From: Rotaria socialis
Taxonomy: Eukaryota > Rotifera > Eurotatoria > Philodinida > Philodinidae
Direction: 5' to 3'
Assembly (NCBI GenBank): GCA_905331475.1
Contig: CAJNYU010000179.1
Location: 124,001-188,000, forward strand
Length of the DNA stretch: 64,000 nucleotides
The notes under the pieces are model-generated. The model was not told where the DNA came from. It did no database searches and saw only the letters and a program-made list of their open reading frames with translations. Position 1 is the first letter of the stretch, and every line of letters begins with the position of its first letter. Made by a program: the position numbers and the translations under genes. This document shows positions 36,764 through 48,600 of this stretch, in pieces.

Positions 36764-39700
36764 TTAAACATAATAACGTTTACGCCAAAGATCAAAGGAG
36801 GACGTAGCACTATTATGGTTTTCTATTAATGGAGATGTTATTCGCGGTAGAATCGGCATTTGTTTAATTGTTTGTATACGCTGATCAGCTAAACTTGTAT
36901 CAATAGCACTTTCAAGTCGTTCTTTTAGTAGACGACTATTCGCACATACTGAACAATTTAAGCTTCCATTTAATGAATGTTCATATTCATCATGTTTGAT
37001 GGGTGACGATGTTCGATTGTAACTGTGTACGATTGGCAGTGGATTCGCTCCATTGGTTAATTTTGATAAGAGTAATTGTTGTCGAAATTCTTGCTCATAA
37101 AATTGACGTAATGTATCGATTTGTGAATGTAATTGCGCTTGTTGCTGTGAATTATTGGGTGGCTCATAATTTGAAACTAATTTATCGAAATCAAATCTAA
37201 GACGATCAAGTTCATATTTGACGCGTTCAGTTTCGGAACGAATTTGTTTTGAATTTTCCGACATGAGATTTTCATAGTCTTGATGTTGTTGAATCGATTT
37301 ATTTAATTCATTTTGATGTTTTTGACGTGATACAACGTCACGTAAACGTTCATTATCTTTTTCAGTTTGAATACGTTGGTCACGTTCTTGTTCATAACTT
37401 CGTTGAAGTGTATCGCATTTAGTGCACGGTGAAGAACTAAAATGATGATTTCATTAGAAGATCAATTGGAAAGAGTTTAAAGTCTCAAGTTGTTATTGTT
37501 ACTTTATTATTTCGGAAACAAAAAGAATTCAATGATGATATTACTCAACTTACGGAGAATGTGGCTGATGATGATGTTGTTGTTGTTGCACAGCATTACT
37601 TAACGGTGTTGACGTAAGAAAAACAAGTGGTTCATGCAAAATATGTTGCTGTTTGTTTGCTATATCTTTCTGTTCGTTATGAAATCGTTGGTCAGCATTT
37701 AATTTGTCTGTTTCAATCATATTAAGACGATGTGTAAGTGTTTCGAATTCATTTTTAATTTCTCGATCTTTCGATGCGAGTAATGCTTCATTTTGCGTTT
37801 GTAAAACAAGTAAACGAGCTTCGGCATCGCCTAATTTAAGATTTAATTGTTCAATTTGTGTTTTATATTTTTTAATATCATCTGTTGAACGTTGCCGTTG
37901 TTTCATTTGGTCTTGCAATTCAGTGGTTAATTTCTGTTCCAGTTTCGACCGGTCCAAAAGTATAACACGTATTTCTTCTTGTAAATTATCGTATTTCGCT
38001 TTATAGTCAATTTTTTCTTGTTCAATTAAATCTTTTTCATGTTTTAAACGTTCCAATTCATGTTGTAGAAATGTTTTTTCTTCTAGTGCTTTTTCTAAAT
38101 CAATCTTATAACGTATTGTTACATCGAGTGATTCTTTATGTAATTGTAAATCGGATTGCAATTGTTTTGTACGTTGATGAAGATCTTCATTTTCAGCTGA
38201 TAATAATTTCATTTCTTCTCGATGACGTAGTTTTATTTTTTCGACATCTTCTTCGCGTAGGATACCGGCTGCTGCTGTTTGTAATGTAGTCGCTTGATGA
38301 ACGCGCAGTTTCTCATCTAAACGAAATAATGAGAGTCGAGTTCAACTTTTGTTCTTTAAAAGCAAGACGATGATGGGATTGAATTACTTCAATCAATAAT
38401 TTACTAACCGGGCATACTTTCATGGCGAATCGTTTCATTGAACATGTTGTGAATGAAGTCTGGTGCCTTAGAAATGGTTGAGAGTCATGTCTGACATGGT
38501 GAATTTTATTTTACTCATTTGAATTTTTTCTCTCGATGTACACGTCATGTTATTATAATGAACTGCACATTTAAATACTGACCGACCGGTGAAAAGGAAC
38601 AAAAATAAAAATATGACCAACTGTTTTAACAATGAAACAGACTGTACACACACATATGAAAGATAAAAGTGGCAGTTATATGTATATATACAATGCGATT
38701 CATCGTTCTCAAGAAGTTTACAATCGTTATGATAAATAATAGATTCTGTCAAGATTTCAAATGCATTAGTGGTCTTCACTTTTCAAGTTAAGCTTTGCAG
38801 TTAGCTATTATTGTGAATATTTATCGTTGATATCAAGTCTACGACAATGTGAAATTATCTACTTCGAATTGATGATGGAAATTATTTTGATGGAAGAGGC
38901 CCTATGATGCAGATGATTAAATTATGGAAATTCATAGGTAAATAAACAATTTCTATTATAGTCTAAGATTTTAGTTAGAGAAAATATACCAACAGCTGGA
39001 ACGGATAGGAATTCTCTCTAGACATTCTGACAGGTCTACTTGATGTTTGTGCAATATAATCTTGATAAAGAGTTATTTATGATATGTCACAATCATATCA
39101 CGTAACTTTTACGTCTAATTATCTTTAGATATTCGAACATAAGCCAACGTCAAGTTTCATCAAATTTTCTTTTACTTCGTGAAATGTTTGAAACAAATGC
39201 TTTGATTATTGACACGTTCAATGACATTCGTTGAAGATTTCTCTTTTTTTTCAAAAAGCTCATGGCATGATGCAATGATCTGAGATTTTGTTTGATTCAA
39301 CCGAATCACTGAAATTTACTGGAGTAATGTATAAACTCATTTCTGTATTTTTTCTTCGCTTGAGACTACTTTCACAATGTTCAATAGCTATCGAGACAGA
39401 AAGAATCCTTTGAAATTTAGTAGGTGAGTACCATCGTTCAACTATGTCCTTGTAAAAAAAAACAGTTCTAATCGAAATTTACTTCCTTTAATGTTAAATC
39501 AAAAGACTTCCGTTATAGCCTTACTAGATCAAATAGAAAACGTATTCTATTGTCCGTACAAGGCAATCGTTAGCCTGTAGTATACAGATTGAAGTTGTTA
39601 TTATTATAAGATATATATATATATATATATTTACCATAGTTATCTCGTTCTTCTTTTAATTTGAGACATCGTTGATTTAATATATCTTTTTCTTCTTCTA

Positions 39701-42700
39701 ATGATTGAAGTTTTTGTTTGACACCTTTTAATTCCATATTTAAATTCTTTGTTGTCCATTCTAAACGTTGTTTTTCGCTGATTTCTTTTTCTAATTTTGT
39801 TTCTGTTTCACGTAATAATTGATCATTTTTCTTGTACAATGCTTCGAAATTATTCTTTTTTATTTCCATATCTTTTAATTGTCGTTTTAATTCCAAACTA
39901 TCTTCTTGTTTTCGTTCAATCTGTTTTATATCTGCTTTAAGTTCACTTAAACGTTCCTAAAGTAAAACAAAACTAATTCTAAATATTTTTCGTTTTTTTT
40001 CACTATCATCACCATATTATTCTGAATGGACGATGTCGAAGATGACATCGAACCTCGTAAACTATTAAATTCATTATGAATCGAGTTCCGCGACGGTTGC
40101 CGTTGGGACGGTGAAATCATTTCATTGGAATATTTGTCTGTACTATGTTTGAAATCATTGCGGTCATTTGTTGTCTGAGGCCAATGAACTACAAGAGAGA
40201 AAAGAAGATTTAAAAAAACTGCTTTTATTGGTTTCATTGATGTTCTATGGGATCAATGCGATGTTATTCATTTTTGTGCTGTTTTATTCGGATCCTGTTT
40301 TTGCGATTGAAAATTTGCTATGTAAATTAATTTTTTTTATTATTGGACGCTGACTTATTTTTCAAGAAAAAAAACAAACGTAAGTTGTAAATTCATTATA
40401 TACATCATTATTTGTAAAAGTCAAAACTTGGGCTTTGTTTTTCTTCTATTCTCGTTAAATTTAATGCTTCTATTATTTCATCGTAATATTACAGTTCTAA
40501 GCCTCGATATAAATAGGTTATGCATGTTTCGTAATTGAAACACTATTGCTATCAAATGTAGATAGGTAATTGATCTAAGATAGAATAATTGGCCAAATTA
40601 TTGACATCAGCGAATCAAATTTTTTTTCTAGCCTAAACAATTCCAAACAAAAAGAACTAAAGACTTCAGTCTAGTAATTTTAGTACTTGAAAAATTTACA
40701 GAATGTGAGATAATACTTATAGATTTGCACGAATTAGAAGTATCATTCATAGGTAAGGTAAATTCTTGAAGATTAACATTTATAAATGCAAAACAAAACA
40801 AAACAAAACAGCCAAGAGTTATTTGCTCATTGAATAATTTGTGAAAGAGTCAGATCGGCTATTTTTCTTTTTAGTAATATATTGTTTTACTTCAGTAGTA
40901 TGCATACTACTCATTAGAGATAATAGAGAGCGTACTTGGCCTTGCGTTCGGATGAGAAATGTCATTGAATTTTGTTTAGAGAAAAGAACGATTAAAATGG
41001 CGCGATATAATATACTGATTGAAATCAGAGTGTGTCTCTTTTCTTGTATGTAAAAATTGTTTATTGCAATAGAAAACGAATTTCGCAGCTAGGAAATCTG
41101 AGAAGTACTTATTATTTTCGAACATTGTAGTTTTTTGTTATTGAAACTATCGATAATCTTACATTTATCTGGATCGTCATGATAGGGTGGTTGTTTTAAA
41201 TTGGTTGCTACACTAACAGCTAATGTACGTGATGATTCTTCCATGAATGTATTCGTACTTGATGATGATGAATCATTACGAGTTACTAATGTAGCAGCAA
41301 CAGGTCTCCCAGTGATTTGTTTTGGCGACATTCTTAAAAAGATAAAGAAAAGATTTGATTTTAAACAAAACAATTTTTTTTTGTCTTACGAATTGTGATT
41401 AGGTCTTGATGATTGTTGAATGTCTTCAATGATTTTTCTTAAATTTTCCACACCTGTCGATTCTTTTTGAGTAGAATCTGTTGGCCGTATAGTTTGTTTA
41501 ATTAAACTTGTTATAGTTCCATTTTGTGTTGGTGCTCGAATGATAGTCGACGATTTTTTATCTTGATCTGAATCACTGTCATTTGAACTAATTGACGATT
41601 GAGATTTCTGTTTAGTTGGCTTTCGTTCAAAATCAGCACTTAATGGACGAGAATCATCCCACGTTGGTTCATTTGATTTTTTATTCAGTAACGGTTGATT
41701 ATGTGCCAAAGCATCGATTCCTTTTGGTTGCTGTTCTTTATTTGATGTTTTCGATGATGTCGACCAGAGATAATCTTCGCTTACTGGTGATTGTACAATT
41801 GAAATTTGTGGTTGTGGAGTTTTATGAATAGGTGTAATACTTTGATTAACTAAATTTTGAATGCCAAGCGATGCTTTTTGTGCATTAAGCCGTCTAACAG
41901 TAGCTTCAATTGAATCTTCATCACTCTCACTATCAGCGGGCTTTTGTTTCGTAGCCGTTCCTGCAAATACTGATGAAGCAGTAAATTGTTGCGGCGGTTG
42001 AACTCTAAAGGCCGGGTTATCATCATCGGATCCTGTGGCTGATGTATCGTCCGATTCTGTAATACGTGTTGCTGTTCGAACAGCTGCTTCTTTTCTATAG
42101 GTTGACGGTTGATCAAATGTCCATGAATTTGAATTTGAATCCGCATGATCAGGATGTGGTAATCCATTAATCATTGCGCTAATTGTAACATTTTTCTTCG
42201 GTGACAACGGCCGTCCACCAGTGTGATTCGTAATAGAAGGTGATTTTCCACTCGATCCACTTGCTGATGAAGTATCGCTGTCGTGACGTTGAAATTTTGA
42301 TGGCGTTTGTTTTTGTGAAGCTACTTGAAGAAAAACAGAATTGAGAAAAATTAGGAAAACAAAAAAAGGGAAAAACTTACCTGCACCAGGCCTAATAAAT
42401 GCGTTGTCATCGGGATGTAATGGATTGCCTCTCAGTAGATCCGATAATGCTTGATTACTTGGTGCTGATCCATGTGCATCAGGTTGCAGTGGATTGCCTC
42501 TGAATAGAGCCGATATTGATTGATTACTTGGCGCTGATCCATGCGCCGCAGGTTGCAATGAACTGCCTCTCAATACAGCCGGCACTGATTGATTACTTGG
42601 TGCTGATCCATGTGCTTCAGGTTGCAGTGGATTGCCTCTGAATAGAGCCGATATTGATTGATTACTTGGCGCTGATCCATGCGCCGCAGGTTGCAATGAA

Positions 42701-43437
42701 CTGCCTCTCAATACAGCCGGTACTGATTGATTACTTGGCGCTNAAAATTTGGATCACAATGTTGCAATGATAGAAAGAGATCAACAAGATGTTCATTTTG
42801 AATATCAATTGCATAGTGTAAAGCATTTTTTCCCTGAATATCCACAGCATTAATAACTAGAGAAAGAAAAATTGAACATATAATTTTTATGAAGATCATT
42901 ATGAATATTCTTACAAGAATCAGCTCCACCTTGCAATAAAACCACACAAACTTGATAAAATAATGGTGGATTTTGAGTACTACTAATAACAGCCATAACT
43001 AAGGGTGTCCGTTCTTGTTTATCAACTATGTTTAATCTTGCACGTTCAGTAACAAGACGAAGTACTATATTCAAATGTCCTCTGGCAACAGCCAAATGCA
43101 ATGCAGTCTATTTAGAAGAAGAAGAGAAAACCAATTTCTATTAGGCAAAAAATAACAAATAATTTACTCGGGCTTGTTCGTCTTGAAGATCGATTACATT
43201 TGGACGCACAAGACGCTCTACTTTGTGAAGATTACCTTCCCATGATGCTTTGTGTAGTTTATGTTTTTCAAGTTCTCTTGGATAAATTTTATATGTTGAG
43301 AGGTTATCTAGAGATGAAGCCGAGCGAAGAGTTGAGCCTGCACCAGTTTGTTGATTGTTGTCATTGATTGATGGTTGTGAACCACGAAATGAGCGTTTTG
43401 ATGAGCCACTGAATAAGCGTGAAAGAAATTTTGCCAT
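36764..43437 (-). CDS. ANKRD26: ANKRD26-like ankyrin and coiled-coil protein
   Basis: ANKRD26 family proteins sit at centriole distal appendages. Exons reading leftward are about: 43168-43437, 42915-43107, 42381-42856, 41390-42321, 41163-41334, 40014-40190, 39634-39957, 37556-38330 and 36764-37439. The N-terminus carries ankyrin repeats (LHKASWEGNLHKVERLV, TALHLAVARGHLNIVLRLV, NALHYAIDIQNEHLVDLFL), aligned like those of ANKRD26. Next is a 23-residue tandem repeat (about 42430-42742), then a Ser/Asp-rich disordered region. The last ~650 residues are coiled coil (for example LKRQLKDMEIKKNNFEALY), like the CCDC144C/DUF3496-type tail. I estimate 1,300 residues. A single N at 42743 sits where the ankyrin frame passes into the repeat frame and shifts it by one base, so the model is broken there by the assembly. 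Introns at 38.3-39.6 and 40.2-41.2 kb are long and may hide exons. Confidence 0.75.
42430..42742 (-). repeat. 69 bp (23-residue) coding tandem repeat
   Basis: About four and a half in-frame units of 69 bases, translated as RGSSLQPAAHGSAPSNQ plus six variable residues. Units alternate between an RGSSLQP type and an RGNPLQP type, so the real repeat is a 138 bp pair and alternate units are nearly identical in DNA. The array begins at the single N at 42743, so its copy number in the assembly is probably reduced. Confidence 0.9.
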
Positions 43438-44052
43438 CGTGTTATTGTGCCGACTGAATTTATGTTCTTTGTTTTTTTATGACAGCTAAAACAAGTAATG
43501 GAATCAGCGAACAACACAAATGAAAAATGAATCGCTGTACACCGATCAAGTCAAAAAAAAATGGAATGAAAAAAGAAAACACAAGGGGAAAAAATTCGAA
43601 ATATGCTTAATTCTCTACTCGTTACTTTTGTGCAAATTAAAAGAATAACAACATCACGACCCTAAGGTCTATTTGACTAACCAACAAAACTTACCTCTAT
43701 ATTCGTACGAGAATCACTTGCTCATTTTCTTTTTGTTTCACACGTCGATTTGTCCAATCATTTATTCTAACGAGAAATCTTGATACAAATATAAACTCCT
43801 TTTTTTTTTGAATCAGTGACCTTCTCTCGTTTTTTTCCTCCTTTTTTTTCTATCAGATTAAAGCAGCGTGAATGACGCAGCAGAACAACGGTTGCTCATG
43901 ACAATGTTACAAAAGAGAGAACAAAAAAAACAAGAAAGAAACGATAAGAATGTGAGAACTCCTTTTACTTTTATCTGAGGGTATTGCATATATGTGAGAG
44001 TATTTCTTTTTCATTCTGGCGTGTTTGTCATTGCTAGAGGACAAACAGCAAG
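43438..44052. promoter_or_regulatory. Divergent promoter of ANKRD26-like and KIZ-like genes
   Basis: 615 bases separate the two start codons. It holds T-rich and A-rich tracts. A GCTAG acceptor-like site ends at 44037, 15 bases before the + strand ATG. The frame at 43308-43517 is a shadow of the ankyrin gene. Confidence 0.5.
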
Positions 44053-45604
44053 ATGAACCCATCATCATCGCCACCTATGGCACCTCTATTTAATAATTAT
44101 CATCAACGGACTACGAATTTACGTTCGAAAATTCTACAAAATGAACAACAACGAGTTCAACTTGAAGAAAAACTACGATTCATGTCAATGAATAATTCAG
44201 TTCCATACAAGAGAAAACAAATTCAACATATTCAGACTTATTTTGCACGTCTTAATCACGAATCTCAACGGGCCGAACAACGTAATTTACAACTACTTAA
44301 TGATCTGACACAAGCTCAACAGCATTTAGAAAAACTACATTCTGATGCGGAAAATTTAATACATTTAAAAAATGATTATGTCAATTATTTAGAAGCAAAT
44401 TATCCAAATTGGCAAAAGCCAACATCAAATCATACAAGTACAAATATTAATAGTAGTAACGAATACGATCGTTTAGCTCAGCATGTCAAACAACAAGATC
44501 ACTTAGAAAGTTATGGAAACCTTCGGCAAAGTGGTAAATAGTTTGAAAAAAAAAATTTTTTCTCTCCAGTAAACAATCCTTTCTCTTTTTGTTTTCATTT
44601 TAGTGCCAATAAATCGTCAATCATATGATGTTGATTCTTCGATGTTATTTAAACGTTATGAAGATCAACTTAAGGTTGGTTTCGAACGAACAATTTCTCC
44701 GTCAACACCTGTCATAAATAATGAAATTAAAGATCAACAACAAGATGAACAATCAATTTCTGAATCCAATGAAATAATAAGTTCATTTTCGCGTGCTCGA
44801 CGAAACGGTTCCCTTCGAATGGAATTAAATCGTACGGGTCTTTACTTTCTACTTGATTATATTGAAAAAGAATTAAAGGATACAATCGATAAAAAGAAAT
44901 TCTATCGTCTTGATCCGCCAACAATAGCACAAAAACGAACCATACTCGACATAGCTAATGATCAACAAACATTTTCCTTAAAAGATGTCGATCCAACAAC
45001 AACATCGATGGTTATACTCGATCAATTGCCATCAACAGTACGACGTACAACAATAAATAATTGTCTATTTACAGAAGATATTCTTTCATCGAATGTAAAA
45101 GATTTAAATAAAGATATTATTACGCAAATGTTACCTGAACAAGATCGTACATTATGGTTAAGATTAGTTGATCATTTTGCCCAATTATTAAAATTACATA
45201 TAATGAATTCTCGAACATTAACAAATAAATTTGCTGTCGCATTATTACCGGCAAATGTTTTCTATGCTCATGACAAAGCTAAAAGTATTTTGAAGCATGT
45301 CATTGAAAAATATGCCGGAACACAATCATCAAATTCTGATGATGAGTCATCGTCAGATACAAGACAATCTGCACAGAAGATTGTTCAAACAACGAATGTG
45401 CAGCCGCCACCATCATCATCATCTTCATGGTTAAAGAAAGCAACGACAGGTTCGATTTTGTACGACGATGACGATGAAAAATCAACATCGTCATCATCAA
45501 TAACAAAAAAGAATAATAATTCACCTATTGCAACATCAATAAGCTCAAAAGCAAATATGAAATATGATGATGATGATGATGATGATAAAGATTTCTTCAG
45601 TTAA
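44053..45604 (+). CDS. KIZ: Kizuna-like centrosomal protein
   Basis: Two exons (44053-44533, 44604-45604) join in phase across a 70-base intron into 493 residues. The N-terminal 120 residues are a coiled coil. Its stretch LEEKLRFMS...RKQIQHIQTYF...AEQRNLQLLNDL...LKNDY aligns without gaps with the vertebrate kizuna N-terminal coiled coil (LEKKLYEY...YVKLKNYL...TRNQEYLKRF...LKLEY), as I recall it. A Ser-rich linker and a helical region (RMELNRTGLYFLLDYIEKEL) follow. The tail is Ser- and Asp-rich and ends in a run of aspartates. Kizuna is a PLK1 substrate that stabilises pericentriolar material at the spindle pole. The C-terminal half is less clearly conserved. It is divergent from the ANKRD26-like gene. 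Confidence 0.68.
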
Positions 45605-48600
45605 ATTTCTAGTACAAATAGGTTTTTCTTTTTATTTATATATTTTTCTCTTCCAATGATATGTGCATCGTTTGCTTAGAAATTCGGTAGATTTGTTTTA
45701 TTGTAGAAGTTATTTTATCGACGAAATAAATCTTATATTTTTATTTGATTACCAATGCAGCCATCGAATACTTCAGGTTTCATTTATTTGTCGTGTTTTT
45801 TTTATAAACACAAATATTTAATCGATTGAATTTTTTTTTCATCGTACCAATAGCCATAATAAATCAAAAAAATGAAATCCAGATAAATTTCACATTCTAT
45901 TTTGAGTATATTTAATTTCGCCCAATCAAGTAAACAAATCTCATTCGTACATATTAAATATTTATAATTCAATTCGTCAAGGGTATTATTATTGATGTGT
46001 TGAATCAATATGAATATCGTATGCACTACTACTGTTAAACTATGATTTGAATACCCTATAATTGCATGATCAATTGCTATACTAATCCAACCTATTGACA
46101 TACTTAGAAGGACTCTTCTTTTTCTTAAAAGCATAAATTTATTGAAGAAATTTGTCTTAGAAAAATGAAATTAAAGTAAATTTCTGTAAAGGAGCATCGC
46201 TATTATTATTAGTAAGCAATATCGTGAAATTCTTTCGATTCATTCATCTACATTGAAGAGCTGACACTGCCGCCTACACACAAAAAAAAACAAATACCAC
46301 CACTTTTCATCTCAACTTGAACAAATTTCAAGAACGATTACGTGTTCAACATGAATATAATGAAACCACTTTATAGCAGTATGAACGCCTTCAAAAAGAT
46401 TCTTTATCGTTAGATGAATATTTTAATACGCTTTGCCACTGATTGCACGAACTATTTTTTATGGTGTTTTCATTTCTATTATAATAATAACTTTCTTTAC
46501 TGCAATGTCGTATTTGTTTTTCTTCATACCATCTGTCGATGAAAAGAAAAGAAATGCGGGTACAATACGAGATTCAACCACTTGGCCTACACTCATGACT
46601 AGCGACGTAACCACGGTGAAATTGCACCTCCTTAATCTTACTGATTGAAGCGATGCCAGCTAAAGTCAATCACATTTTAAACTCATATTCCATCATCGAT
46701 AACTCAGAATATTTTCCGACATTACTTTTTCCCTATGAAATGAATATCCCTGTTTTGTTTTTGTGTTATTATAAACTGCATGTAACGACATCTATACGAG
46801 TTAGAACAATTGATTGCTTTATTATGAACGAATCGAATATAGCAGAACGGAGAAAATAAGAGTTTCTTTCGATCGATTAGGAAAAAAAGATTTTCATTGT
46901 ACGAGAAATACTAAGTAAAGATAACGACACAAGGGTCGGCCACCTTATGACGGCTTGGTAAGTGCATTTCCTACGGAATGGTTTTTTTTTTTCGTACACA
47001 TCCGGCTCATAGAATAGAGTAAACAAATTGCAATGCATTATTACTTAAATTATGCAGGTTTTTTTAAATTCCAAGTGCATCTAACAAATTACGTACATAA
47101 AAAAAATATATCGTTCTTTCCAATTTGATCTTAATATTAATCTTTAATCAGGTACTTGCTTCAAACGTATGATTAATTCTCATTGAAATGTCTATCTAAT
47201 ATGAGCCACCTGATTTTTTTTTGTTCATTCCACTAAATTTTACGAGTAAGCTTAATGCACATGTCATTTTGTTCAACCGGCCACATAGTATAATATCATT
47301 AGCTGTTCAATAGATAGTTATTCTTGACGTTATTAATCATTCTCCTGAGAATGTTTTTCTTTTCCTACAATAAATTCTTATCTCTCATGACATTTGAGAC
47401 TGGCAAAAGTAAAACGAATTTATATAAATAGAATCATAAATAAAAGTAAAATAGATATGCTTTTTTTTCCGTTTTCTTGGTGTCAATTGAATAGAAATTA
47501 TAGATAGATGATGCTTTTAAATTGATTATTCCCTTGAAGTTCAATATTTTGCATAGATTATCGAATAGAATATTTTCTGATGAAAATAAACTCAAGAAAT
47601 ACCAAAAAAATATTTCTCATTTGAAGTTGATTAAAATTTATGGCTTATGCATCGCTGGAATAATATTTAGAATCGCTAAAAACATGTTTTGAATTACTAC
47701 TTTAGATTATTGAAGTAAAAAGTTAATTCACTATTTCAGCAATAACACATCAAAAACGTAAATTTAAATTTCTATTCAGTTTATAACCTTTGAGAGAAAA
47801 AAAAATGATGTTTGATTTTATCATTACAATCATAAAATTAGCTGCCAGTCAATACTGTCTACATTTATATGAGCAATACCAATAAAGAATGTCTATAAGA
47901 GCAAATCGCTATGTGTTACATATAATGAAGTATTTAGTAAGTACACGTGTAAATATAGGATATTTGTAGAATAATGCACTATTTATTGTTGTGTAAAGGT
48001 TGTAAAAGAGAAGCGACTTCGAATTAGTACATCTTCTGATATACGTAGTAATGATGATAAGCCCTATTGTTATAATTTTTCGTAGAAGATTGCTAAACAT
48101 AGCTTTCTTTTTTTAAAAACCAACATGACTTGAGGGTGTGTGGGTGTGGGTGTATATCTTCCATTAACACACCCACATCCACGCTCTCGAGTATATCAAT
48201 CTATAAATATTTCCCGATGATATCTTATTTGACAACAAGGATATGTTTATTTACTTTTTGAAGTTTAACGTTTGTGTACGTGCATGGTAAATACGTTGAC
48301 AAGAAAGAAGCTAGAATTCTAAAATAATTAGTATACCGTTTCGTACATTACTGATAATTGCGCATTTTCATTATTTGCTATTCGAATGCCTTGAATAGTC
48401 ACACATGTTAGCAAACATTTTTCCTTCAGAAAAATTTATTGAGTAACAATTAAGTTAAGAAAGAAAATGATTGCTATCTTTTGTGATTCAAGACATTGAA
48501 GAATGAGAACGCCGGTGAAAGTATCGAAAAATGTTAGTTTGTTTACATTTATTCATCATTCTATCGAGTAAAATCTGATGGTTTTATAATGATAAGTGCA

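Noticed and set aside
40841..41053. 70-residue frame inside an intron of the ANKRD26-like gene
   Set aside because: No homology, and it is on the opposite strand to the host gene.
45802..46134. 110-residue - strand frame with hydrophobic segments
   Set aside because: No recognisable family, no upstream exon and no consistent splice or start context. AT-rich DNA easily gives hydrophobic frames of this length.
46433..46648. 71-residue + strand frame with a membrane-like segment
   Set aside because: Short and isolated, overlapping the decayed coiled-coil relic in another frame. No family match.
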